DNA of 64,000 bases from Pseudophaeomoniella oleicola (taxonomy: Eukaryota; Ascomycota; Eurotiomycetes; Phaeomoniellales; Phaeomoniellaceae). Positions 44,435 to 55,717 of this stretch are shown one piece after another. The DNA lies in the NCBI GenBank assembly GCA_003868215.1, contig QWDQ01000007.1, positions 434,001 through 498,000 of the forward strand, given 5' to 3'. The translations under genes and the position numbers were made by a program. How positions within the stretch are numbered: position 1 is the first letter of the stretch; each line of letters starts with the position of its first letter. Below the pieces are notes generated by a model. That model was given only the letters and a program-made list of their open reading frames with translations. It was not told where the DNA came from and ran no database searches.

Positions 44435-47400
44435 GGTTGCGATGGTTTTGTCAATGGAAAGTGAAGAACACGAAAGTCGATAGATGGCAATGAAATGATG
44501 TTCAGTCGAGAAAAGTGAAGAGAGAAATCACAGATATGAAAGAGGAAAATTTGATCTTAAGGGACGAAAGGTAACGTTGACTTGACTTGGCTTGTTGGGT
44601 GGTGTGCAGCTCTTCTTCCCCTCCTCGCCTCCTCAACCGGGACTTTCGTCATGGGTGTCATAGTGGGGTTCCGATCTGGAGCCCTCGTTGCCCTTCCAAG
44701 CGACTCAGTTTGGGCCGTTTGGCGGGACAGTCCTCGAAACAATGGTCAACTACTACGTAGTACGGTATTAAGGTACTACCGAGACAATCGACAGGCGGTG
44801 ACGATATCGAGGACCCCCAAATAAAGAGAATTTGTGGACCACAGCGAGACAGAAGCTTCAGACCTTTCATACCTTTCATACCTTTCATACCTCTTGCAGA
44901 CCTCTTGCAGACCGCTTTCACTTCAATTCGAATTGGGTCTTAGAGAGCCATGCAAAAGTGGTCGCTCTCGCTCTCTCTCCCTCTCCCTCATTGGAGTATG
45001 CATTGGAGTATGCGTATCCCAGTACTGCAGTGGTGCATAATTCAAATTACTGTACGTCCGGGAAGAGCTGCGAGACTCGTGACTGATGGAGCAGCGTGAG
45101 TTACCGACTCCTTCGATAGAGCCGAATCTGGCAAGAACTTAGGAAGAGAGAAGTGTCCGGCATTTCGAAAGTGAGACAGGCAGGGATTCTTGCATTCAGC
45201 CATTGGACGACGAACATGGTCGTGCAGCTCCAAACAACGTGATATCGTGACATCGAAGGCTGATACCGTCCTTTCATGTACGACCTTTCCATCTTGTAGG
45301 ACAAAAGAAGTGAAAGATAGACATCTATGAGATACAGTAATTATGTGAGGATAAGTAGCGGTATATATACCATATGTACCTAAAGCATCTACCAAGGTAC
45401 CCATGTCCCACCTGTGTCCTCGACTCGGTTCTCTGAGCCATTTGGGTTAACATATAGTGTCTCCATGCCGGACGCTATGGAAACTCGAAATAACATGTTG
45501 CAATCGATGGGCCTACATTGTTGTCCATCTTCATGTCAAGTTTGCTCTGGCTGATTCCATCGCCCTTCATCTATGGCTGAAAGTATTTACTGCTCCTAGC
45601 CAGGTGAGATCCAGAACAATGCTCCCAGGCGCTGCGGGTCAGGACTAGGCGACAACCTCAGGCATGATCTGTAAGACACAGTCAGGCTATGTTGACAAGA
45701 GCCGAAAACTGCTCAGGGTGTGCCACAGCCGAGTCCATCATATTCCCTTTCACTCAGAACCAGAGATAATGTTGCGATCATGGACCGAGAAACAGATAAT
45801 ATCCAATGAACACTATGGGTCCGTCAATTCGCTCAAGACCGCGCCAAAGGACAGTAATTAGTAGCCGATCAAATCAAGGCAACATGCATGGCAGATGGGA
45901 GCAACGGACTTTACTGGGAGAAACAAAAATGAGGTCGATACCATTCAAAGAAGCAAAGGCTCTATGATCAGTGACAATTGGAAGATGTGAAGAACTTCCG
46001 AGCGGAGCGGATAAGTTCAAGATACAGCCGGAGCTCGAAGACATGGTGGCATGCACAGGTAGGCTACTTACCTACTTGACACGTGTCATTCTCATGCATA
46101 TATCAACGTGATTAATATTGGGATGCACATAGCGAAGGGAAAGCTGCTATGTTACCTACCCTTTCGCTTGTACGCATGCAACACCACAAGAGCCAAGACC
46201 ATGCTTGAGTTTGTCGTACCTCCCTGCGCGATGCATTGATAATGTACTGAGTCAAACATCCTGTATTGATAGTCCAGATTGAGCCACGCGCATCGCGAAG
46301 CTTACCTTGCATCTGGTCCCATATGATGAAATGGTTTGTCCTGCAAATATTTTATGTTTGGCAGAACCGGCAGCTGTTTACAGTTGTATTGCAACACACG
46401 TTCCGACTCATCCCATGTTCCCCAAGCCCCCCGCTCTGACTAGCATGATCGACAAGGATTTCATTGAAACCCACCACACATAGATCTCAGACTTGCGCTG
46501 CAGCCAAGTACCACTTTGCTCTTGCGATCCGATACTGGATACGCACTATCTGGTCGGCAGTGTGGCCGAGCTTATCTGGGTTGTGTGTTGCCATGAACGG
46601 CAGAAAGCTTGAATGATGCATAACATGGAGGCCGCAACCGTAGTCACAGACAGCGTGCAGTCTATCGATGGCCGTCTCTCGTTTGCGAACCGAGACAGAC
46701 AGACGAGTCCCCTGCTATTCCCGGTATCTTGATGGCCGTGACGAGCAAAGGATGCTACGTCTATTGCTGCTGTCACCTCAGGTGACTTATCGATTGCTGT
46801 CATTGCATGAATGCAACGCCCAGAGCGCTGAGCATAGCAAACCAGACGAAAAACATGCAGTCAAAGGCTGCCGGTGCACCAATCATCACTTGGAACCAAT
46901 GCAGCATGACATTACGTGGGATACGGCTGACAACCCGGGCGTCGCCTTGAACGTAAGATGTTGATGAATGCAACCAGAATCATGATCTCCGTGAGAAATC
47001 CAAGATCCATTGGGGCTTTTAATATTACATAGTCGAGAAGGTCGCACCTTGGAGCGTCTCGGTAAAGTTGCCGTTTTGGGAGGGTCGTAATTGGCTTCGA
47101 TTCCTCCATTTCTGCAGTGGAATCTGTGACTTCAATTACTTGGCCTGCTGCATACTTAGGTGCTCGAGTACAGAGACGAGGTCGTCGGTCTATACTCGGA
47201 ATACATTTTTTATATTGATCTAACGCAGACCAGAAGAGAAAGGCGACATGATGAAATAAGGCGTCGTGCTTCCACCCTCCAGTCTGTGTCGTACTGATCA
47301 CCATCGATTTCTGGAACCTCTCGGTTCCTTGGTACCGCGCGCATTGACAGTCCCCCCACCCCGCCTCGGTGCGTTAAGCGTCACTGCCAACTCATACTTG

Positions 47401-48911
47401 CATCCCATACTTGTCCCAATTCTGCATTCAGACGATCCAAGACCAATCAAACAACAGACAGTCGATTTCTCTAGATCGCCTCTCCAGGGAACAGCTGCTA
47501 TGCTATCCACCTGTTGATCTCTTGCTGGTGAAATCCGCTGACCGTCGATTTTTCGCAAGCTCGGAAAATCAGACTGGTCTCATGGAGCGCGGCTATTCAG
47601 GTAATTTTCGCTCCAAGCTAAAGCTGTGAGAACAGACCGTTACCTGCGCTTATGTATGTCGGGCGACCATCGAGCTGGGACGATAATTGGGTTGTCCAGG
47701 GATCGACAGACATCAGGAACATGGCATAGCTCTGGACCCAGAATATCTCGGCTAAGAACAAGCCAAGCAGACTATGTATTCGGTTTTGCATAGCTATGGC
47801 TTTTTGCTGTCCCTTATGCAGTAGCGCTCCTGTCTGACCGGTAGCCGATTGAACTCGCAATTTACTTGACCACACCAATGCTGGTGCTTTATGCGTTGCC
47901 GAGTCCACATTAATCGTCCCAAATCATCTTTGCTGCAGAGGCTATCGAAAAGACAACGCAGCTCGGCAGGAGAAAAGGAAGGGCCCAATTGCCACCGCTT
48001 CTGTAACAACAGTGGGCCATCTTGCCAGGTGCTCGGGAGATGGCACGATTCTTCCACTCATTGCCCGTTCTTGACGCCCTTGATCGGCATCCTCGCAGTC
48101 TTCCAGCGGGACATTTGTCTAGTAAGCGTCTCGAACGTCACGAACTTCCGAAGGCCAATTTTCCCTAGTCTTGCCAGCTCATCAGCGACCGTTGACCAAT
48201 GGTTACCGGCGGCTGATCCTTCTTTCCATGCATATCGTTGGCCAATCCTTCGTAGTGTGTTCAAGAGCAATCTCATACCCATGGAAATCACCCAAGGCCC
48301 ACAAGGTTGAGGCATTATATTGATATGTGCCTTCATGTTCGACTTCGTCCAATGTCTCCCAAAAGCAGCAAAACTGTGCTTTCTTAAGCAATCTGTTCTT
48401 TCCGTCTTCATTCTGTTGTTGGGTTTCTTCCATGTGTGACTTTGATTCACAAGTCGCCCTGCAAAACACTAGGTACTAGGTACCTATCTGGGACATTCCT
48501 GCCGTCCCTTGCGGCAATTTGGGCATCAACGCAGTAGAACCTCCTGCAAGACCCAATTCTAGGAGCAGGTCTTCGCCATCAGAGTGGAATCGACGTTGGC
48601 AGACCTCGGTACAGAGGGCAGCATCACTACAACGGTATAAGCTATTGGGTAGCTACACGCGAGGATGTATTACTACACGTATCTTGAAGGTAGGTTATCA
48701 CCATCGTGTCTGTCTGTTCCTAGCGTCTATCATTATACCATGCTGTTGGATTTGCATCCGGGGTTGTCTCTACAGGGTGTCCCTGCAGAGGCGTCCAATG
48801 GCTGGAGGTACTAGTTGGGGTTTTTGGACAACATGGAGGTCTCGGAATATTATGTTTTTATCTTCCTCCGATGTTGATCATCCGGCGTGGACCCAGATTT
48901 GCAATTGACTT
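44435..48911. other. Gene-poor stretch of about 4.5 kb
   Basis: Longest region without a confident gene. The first part should hold the dehydrogenase promoter. A small tandem array (10-bp CTTTCATACC about three times, then CTCTTGCAGAC twice) lies at about 44862-44911, and TACTACGTAGTA at 44751-44762. Minus-strand frames at 47304-46912 (130 codons, true ATG) and 48433-48203 (starts MEETQQQNEDGKNRLLKKAQ) are the best coding candidates, but neither has a domain or clear splice partners. No tRNA, repeat ends or transposase fragments were seen. Confidence 0.5.
44862..44911. repeat. Short tandem duplications, 10-bp and 11-bp units
   Basis: Three copies of CTTTCATACC followed directly by two copies of an 11-bp CTCTTGCAGAC unit, upstream of the dehydrogenase gene. 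Confidence 0.85.
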
Positions 48912-49298
48912 ATGATGAGTACAGGTCTATGCAAGCGTCGGCAATGGACAAATCCCCGATATGAGTTCTACCAAGTACGAGACGGGATCCGATGCGTTGT
49001 TCGTGTCAACAATCTCCAATATCGCACGGAGAAATCATTTTCATCGACTGAGTTAGCCAGGGAGAATGCGGCAATGCTGGCATACTTCATCTCACGCAAC
49101 CAGTCGGTCAACAATGGCCAGTACCCGTCCGGACACGATCATGGTGGACTGGTGCAAGGGGTCCCCGAAGCCATTGGTTCGGGCCGTTTCCGATACAGTA
49201 ATTCTCAGAGCTCAGGGAGCACAGGTTCCCGAAGTGGCGGTAGTAGCCCTGAGTCTCACGATGGAGCGCGGCTCATGCGTGTCTACAGCCGCCGCTAA
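48912..49298 (+). CDS. Small protein with a dsRNA-binding-like fold
   Basis: The frame encodes up to 128 aa from ATG 48912. Residues about 13-60 (NPRYEFYQVRDGIRCVVRVN, then RTEKSFSSTELARENAAMLA) have the dsRBD pattern: a beta-hairpin with a VRVNN strand, then a helix starting near ELARENAA. The lysine-rich KKxAK helix start of classical dsRBDs is not obvious, so RNA binding is uncertain. The C-terminal half is Gly/Ser-rich and ends RLMRVYSRR. An alternative start uses ATG 48798 with a 10-nt first exon (48798-48807), an intron ending ACAG at 48924, and the frame MAGG then LCKRRQW; this also closes exactly. The fold resembles small fungal proteins I have seen annotated only as hypothetical or dsRBD-like. 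Confidence 0.6.
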   Translation: MMSTGLCKRRQWTNPRYEFYQVRDGIRCVVRVNNLQYRTEKSFSSTELARENAAMLAYFISRNQSVNNGQYPSGHDHGGLVQGVPEAIGSGRFRYSNSQSSGSTGSRSGGSSPESHDGARLMRVYSRR

Positions 49299-50141
49299 AC
49301 ACCAATTTCGCGAGACGACTGCGTAACTGAGAAACGAGCGAGGCAAAACTAGGCATTCTTAACAACGCCCTTGTCCTTCGTACAGGGAAAACATCTGATG
49401 ACGACGATTACGATATACACTCACGATTCTAACGACAACTAACGACTTTTGCATCACAGGAACTACGGGACTACTTGGCAAAATCTCTCTTTTCTTCTGA
49501 TAGAAAGGCTTTTATGATATCTTTCTAGTGTGGCTCTTTTCCATCTTAGCGGCATTAGCGAATAGCGATCTCTGCATCTAGATTCAATAACTCAGGCATT
49601 GTTACTATCCTTGGCATCGGAGCCTATGATTCTCTGAAGATGGGTTTTGTAGCAGCACTCTTGATCGCAACCAGTAAGTAGGACGATTTCGACGTCGTCC
49701 GGATAATGTAACAGGACAGGACGCAGCAACACAAATGGTGAATCGCTCGTTCAGTAGACCGAAAAAAGTTGCATGTGGCTCACTCGCTGCAGCCCGTCGA
49801 ACGCTATGCTCTTCGAGCGTGGCAGGAAACTGCAGAGCACTGGTAAGGGTATTAAAATAAATAATATAGAAATACAAGACAAAGGCGACGTAGTTGGTGG
49901 ATAGATAAAGTAGATGCAGGAGGCTCGGCGCTTGTTTACAATTATCCTTACAATGACGTAGCAGGGTTCGTTACGAACCCAATTGCCAACTTCGCGGTCG
50001 TTCATTTCCACATCCAACTATAGTGACTCAATAATAGGAGGCCAACCACTTCCTAATAAGAGGCGCAATGTGTTCCTCGCTTGTTACTCTTTCTAGAGAA
50101 CCTTGAGCGCATTTTCCATAAGCCAATTCTTTTGCAGGAAG
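49299..50141. promoter_or_regulatory. Intergenic, upstream of MCU
   Basis: About 840 bp between two rightward genes. The final 60 bases before 50142 include CTTTTGCAGG just ahead of the start codon, which could be a leader-intron acceptor. No ORF with a domain is present. Confidence 0.4.
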
Positions 50142-51683
50142 ATGAACGCTCGTACGCTGTCGTCGCTGCCTCTCGGATCTTACTGCCTCAAGGCTGTGGC
50201 TGAGGCTAAACATGCGCGTCCTCACCCAACGCACTTTCAACGTAGATGCTTGAACATACAATATCGCCCAGGCATATCAACACAGCTGAGCAACAAGCCC
50301 TTCTTCGATACCCATTTTAATTCAACGAAATCCTTCAGACGAAACCAGTCTCAGTCGCCACTCGCGAAGAACTTGAATCAAAAAGGAATAGATCAGGAAG
50401 AGTCGAATCTTGACGCTCAATTAGAGGAGGAGAAAGAGAAACAAGTCCGAACACCATGGCACCGGGAAGGCGCCGAGACGCCACCTGTTGCTCGGCCCCG
50501 GTCAGCAGGAGCCATGACCAAAGGTTGCCCATCTACATTGCTATACATTTGGGATGAAGCTGAACCTTTCTAGGAAAACTCTTGACGACTCCCTCCCGGC
50601 TGCTCAAACTCATCATTCCCTTGACTACAGCGGATCACAATACCGACAGAAAAGATATACAACCGCTTGCACTTTTAGTTCATCCTCAGCAACCTCTTTC
50701 TTATTTAGAACGTCTCATACAATCTGAAATCCCATCTATAACAAACGAAAAGGGTGAAAATCGTACCCCGAAGATTGCTTTCAGGGCGGTGGATGCAAAG
50801 AGTGACGAGATCAAACCAAAGACGAAAACAAAGGATGAGGAGAAAGCATCTAGGGTGATGGACACCCCTCCTAGACGAGGAGGGCCCGGAGAGGGAGGTG
50901 TTGAATCCTACTCTGGTTTGGGACACGAAGGTGGCATTGATAAGGATGCGCAATTCGTCAAATGGTCCAACTCAACCGAGATAGGTGATTTCATCCGAGA
51001 CGCAGCACGCGCAAAGGAATTTGAGATTGAGATTGAAGGCCAAAAAGAGTCTGTCAAAATTGGCGTACCGTCATTCAATGATCGCACGTATTATCTCAGG
51101 ATGAGACTCAGGAAAACAGCTCGCCAGATCATGGGAATGGCGAAAGTCAAATCCGAATGTGACATGCTAGCCCATAAAGGGGGCCAGAGACTAGCAATGG
51201 GAGGTTTCGGAATCATGGCTGGTTGGTGGTACCTCGTGTATCGTCTTACCTTTGAGACTGATCTAGGATGGGATACAATGGAGGTAGGTGCAAATGATCT
51301 ATTAATTCGAATCAAGCTGACTGTGACAGCCTGTCACATACCTCGTGGGTCTAACCTCCTTGATGGCAGGCTACCTATGGTTCCTCTATCACAATAGAGA
51401 GGTCTCTTACAGGTCTGCCATGAATATTACTGTCAGTCGGCGGCAGCAAAAACTATATCAACATCGGGGGTTCGACGTTTCGAAGTGGGAACAGGCGCTT
51501 GAAGAGGCCAATGCTCTTCGAAGGGAGATCAAAGCTGTCGCGGCTGAATATGATGTTGACTGGGATGAGAAGGCCGACGAACAAGATGAAACCGTGACCA
51601 AAGCGTTGCGTGATGATCGTAGAAAGACCAATAAGTCCGATAACAAATCCGACAAGAGGGACACTGATGATGACGACGACTGA
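50142..51683 (+). CDS. MCU: Mitochondrial calcium uniporter pore subunit (MCU)
   Basis: Ca2+-selective channel of the mitochondrial inner membrane. Exons 50142-50523, 50574-51283 and 51330-51683 give 481 aa, with exact frames. The first 40 residues are basic and Arg/Ser-rich, as in a mitochondrial presequence. The N-terminal matrix domain runs to about 300 and includes [20 protein letters not shown] and [10 protein letters not shown]. Two membrane helices follow ([19 protein letters not shown] and [20 protein letters not shown]), joined by the selectivity loop WDTMEP (about 360-365), the fungal form of WDIMEP with the Asp and Glu rings kept. The tail has a coiled-coil segment ([20 protein letters not shown]) and ends in an Asp run. 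The second intron falls exactly between the Glu and Pro of the pore motif. No MICU or EMRE gene is in the window. Confidence 0.95.
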
Positions 51684-54600
51684 CGACGACGACCTGCACA
51701 AATAACACGTCCACGCAATGAAGCAGAAACCCTTGCGCCATACGATCCAGGGTATAAAACACTCCGCCTTAGACATCATTCTACCGTATGTCCCTCACTG
51801 GATCATAGGTACGGCTCCGCCCTGCGATTTCCTTGGACGACGAACTGTCTGGCAATCCTATCAGTATTGGCTATCAAAATGGGGTCTGGAAATGCAAGAC
51901 CCTACCAACTCCACGAGCCTTACCATCCGTAGTTGGACGAGTGATAGTGGTGCGATTCTTTCGATTGTTTCGTTCGTCACGTGCTCGAAATACGCTATAG
52001 AGCAGCCAAAGGGTGACCCAGTTCGGCGCGAGGTCTCCATCAGTGGCCCCTGCATCGAAGTACTTCCTGACCCGAGTGCCACCGGCTGCATTTTGCCATA
52101 CCGCTCTGATAGCTCTTTCGCGAACATCGGGACGGATATGGTGCCAGAAAAAAGGACCACTTATCGATGGGTCGCCTCTTTTATTGTCGATGAGACACGA
52201 CCGATCTCTGTTGATAGAATTGTATACATCAATGGCTTTGTCCTACCACGGAGTCAGTACAGAAGCAAGCACGTTTGGAAGCCGGGTACTTGCCCTCATT
52301 TCTCGATAGAGTTCTTCAGAGCCCGGAAGGTTTGGATCGATGTGCAAAGCTCGCAGAAATTCCTCCTTTGTTGACCGAGGGCCAACGGGTGGTATTCGAT
52401 TCATGCTGGACAGTAAGGTGCCGGCAAGGATACAGTACAGTAAACCCGAAAATATGTTCAAAAGTCCTACAATGCCTGCATGACCAAAGTGCTTCCTTGA
52501 CGAATTGAGGTGAAGAAGCGGTCTAATATATCACAGGTCGTTGCACAAATAGGTATGACTGTTGATGGGTAGCAAACACTGACCATTTCACCCACTCATC
52601 AAAAACGTCCACCGCACGGCGCATGGGTACATTGGGCAAGGGCCTTAAGATGACAGTGGTAGTAGTACAAACAAATTCCAACTCAGACTGGAAATGGACA
52701 GCTTATCATCGATTGATTGTTTGCCCCAATCACTTACCAATGCAACTTGTCTCAGCAAAAAAGCTAGCAAGGACCAAAGTTGTTGCTTGGGGCTGCGCGT
52801 CAGACGGAAACCACGTTTTTGATGGATGCATGTTCTGCATCTTCTGCGACTACCCGTCAGGGCATCTTTCTTGTTGCTCCTCCCAACGTCGTGTGTGAGA
52901 CGAGAAATTCCTTCTCCGGCCGACGACAGCATGTTTTCCCTCGCCCTGACTGCAAGATTTTAGCTTTTCTCCTTTACAACAGAAGGCCAGGTATGATCCT
53001 TGTCTTGGGTGATTGGAATGTCGGCTACATTCGCATATGCATCAGCTAGCCTTTGGGACAACATGCTTTGCCATGTGCAACCGTAGGATCGTAATCTTTT
53101 GCTTGGGCCGTTGCTGTCCCATCCAGCCAGTGAAGATGGGGTTGCTCTCTTCCGTCCATGAGACCTGGATCCGGTGACTGTCGACAAGCAGCAGTCGGGG
53201 GGGATTTAACCAGTTTCACAAAGTGATCAAACCGAGTTTTTTGTCAGCATCACTTGACCATTGTGCTGTTGCGTCTCACCTTCCGAACAACGCGTCAAAG
53301 AGCAAACTTTGGCCAGCCGCGTCAAGCTATTGGAAGGCTGCAGAACTGTGACATCAAATATAGACAGACTTTCCAGTCACCTCCCCGCCTCCGCTGCTGA
53401 TTTGCATTTTGACAGCTAAGGCAGCTGTCAAATCATGATTGCCTTTTCCCGGCAATCGTTGTTGCGCTGCCTAACACGGTGCGCCATTCCTAACGGATAG
53501 CCCATGCATGATTCAACGGCGATCCTTGCGGCTGTCTGGTGTACAAATTGTTTGCTCCTTACCAAGAAGCTTGCCGATCTTGATGCAGGGTGTGCAATGT
53601 GAGCTATCATCAAGGAACAAATGAGACAGAACAGACCTACCTTTGGTATATACAGAGACCAACAAGCAGAGAATGATTCAACTAGCCAGACTGGTTCCGG
53701 CTAACCAGGTAGGCAGGCATCATGTCCGTAGATTCGAATACCAGGATAAATCTCAACCAAGATGTCAAAAGCTTTTGCGCAAAGCAAAGGCTCCGATCGC
53801 TTACTACCTTTCGTCGCCAGATCCTCTTAGGGGCTTTTTTTCTACGACTCGGGCGGCTCTTCGGCCAGTGATTACATGGACACGCGTTGTGACTTGTCGA
53901 GATTCGACGGTAGATCAGATAACGAAATATTCCTCATGTATCACCAATAACTCTACAGTATCTTTCTCGAGGGACCGAGTGGGTATTTGCCCGCTCTTCA
54001 TCACTTCTGGCCTGGATCGAAGAATCAGAAGTTCATATCGCGCTAAAGACATGGAAGTTACCATGCAAATGTTGGATCTTCTCCCTTTCATGGCAATCCT
54101 CGTCGTATGAGAGTTGACCGTCGAGCCGTTGTGCAGAACACGTTTTAACCGTTTGGCTAACCCTAACTGTGTGGGAGCCAGTGTGACCTGTCAGAAATGA
54201 AGCAAGCGATGCAGCCAATCAATATGAAGCGCGTCAATGAGGTTCCCTGATCCCTGCAGCATGTTCCTCCTTCCATCGTTTCCCGGCTACATCAGCGCGC
54301 CGGATATGCAGTGCGCTAACTTCTTCGAACAAGAGAAGTAAATAAACGCAATGAAGGTACGATCTATGCGGAACCTAGGATGGCGACGGTCTTCAAATCT
54401 GTCATAGCCAAACTCTTGACATCCAGCTTCCTTCCACTTGTGACTCCAAGAGCGTTTCGATGGTGGTGATTGTGTGTATGAATGCCGCATCATCCTTGGC
54501 TTGCTGAGGTGTCAAGTCCATCGGGGATCCAAAAGTCCCAATCTGGTACTTGGTGACAAGATTAGCTTTGGAATCTCGGTTTGTTCTGCTGTCATTACAA

Positions 54601-54931
54601 ACTGTGCCATCTATTGTTTCCCCCTTACTACTTACACTCTTGATAATGTTGGGGTTTCTTAAGGTCCTCCTTCCCCCACCTTCCCCTACCATTCAACACA
54701 GAACAAGGGGATATTCGGAAGGCAAGGCCCACGCATGGTCTTAATGTCTCTGCTATTACCAGAAGGACTTGTTGAAATGCCATCGATTGAGAGGACTTGA
54801 TCCGAAGAAGAGAGGCACAGAAACCCCCCCTTCCCCCACCCCCAAGGGTCAGCAGAACATGAGTTCGCAGGATATCACGTATCCCATCCCCCCCCTTACA
54901 TCGGCAACGTTTGCATTGCAGCAGGGCCCCC

Positions 54932-54955
54932 CGAACGAACGAACGAACGAACGAA
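54932..54955. repeat. (CGAA)n microsatellite
   Basis: About six perfect tetranucleotide units in the gene-poor stretch before the CAP gene. Confidence 0.9.
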
Positions 54956-55178
54956 CCGACCCACCCCTGGATTCGAAAAGGTTAATGTTCTTCTTCTTCG
55001 GATGTTGTACTTTTTTTTTCCCCTCTCTCTTCGTTGTTTCGACCTCGGAAACAAGAGGCGGAAGATGGGGCTGGCAAAGTGCTCATATACATCATACAAT
55101 GTAGGGGAACTTGGGAATAAAAGTTGGCTTTTCTTACTGTTATACCACGGGTTGATTACCGAAGCTGAAGGAGGGGTT

Positions 55179-55197
55179 TTTTTTTTTTTTTTTTTTT
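55179..55197. repeat. Poly-T run
   Basis: Uninterrupted run of about 18 T. Confidence 0.9.
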
Positions 55198-55465
55198 GAT
55201 AGAACATGGGTTTGAATATCACGGCAGATACTAATTAGACGGGGACTGACTTCAAGTGGTAGGTACCTACCAGATACCTACCTAGGTATATAAGGTAGAT
55301 AGATATGTATATATCCTCCAAAGATATATTGCATTCATTTCATTTTCGGCGTTTTACATTCATTTGTTCACTTCACTCGCTTTTTTCGGAGGTTCAATCA
55401 TGCTTCAAGACAAGAGACAAGAGACAAGAGACAAAAGTCGTCGTGTTTGTTTTTACTGGGCCATC

Positions 55466-55469
<4 letters not shown>

Positions 55470-55501
<32 letters not shown>
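55470..55501. repeat. (AT)n microsatellite
   Basis: About 15 AT/TA units, 3' of the CAP gene. Confidence 0.95.
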
Positions 55502-55504
<3 letters not shown>

Positions 55505-55717
55505 TACTAGGGGAAGAAAGATAGGGTCAATGAGCAGGTAGGTCAGATAAGTATGTTAGGTTTGAAGATTATGAACATACATGTAATGTAAGGTAAGAAG
55601 GTAAACAGGTAGTACAAGTTTTCAGAAAGAACAGAACAGCTTGTTCCTTCTCTTTTTATTTCTTTTTTTCCGGCGGAGTCGAGAGCTGGAGCTTCAGCAT
55701 GAGACAGGGGTACCCCC

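Larger units (their letters stand above)
51684..55717. other. Gene-poor stretch of about 4.0 kb
   Basis: A plus-strand ATG frame at 51718-52374 (218 codons) begins 35 nt after the MCU stop. It lacks any domain and would sit in the MCU 3' UTR, so I do not call it. A minus frame at 52461-52243 includes a plausible stretch (STKEEFLRALHIDPNLPGSE) but no partner exons. The frame at 53643-54110 is also unsupported. From about 54930 the DNA turns low-complexity: (CGAA)n, C/T-rich runs, poly-T, TAGGTACC words (55260-55290) and (AT)n. The last 250 bp should be the CAP 3' UTR. Confidence 0.5.
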
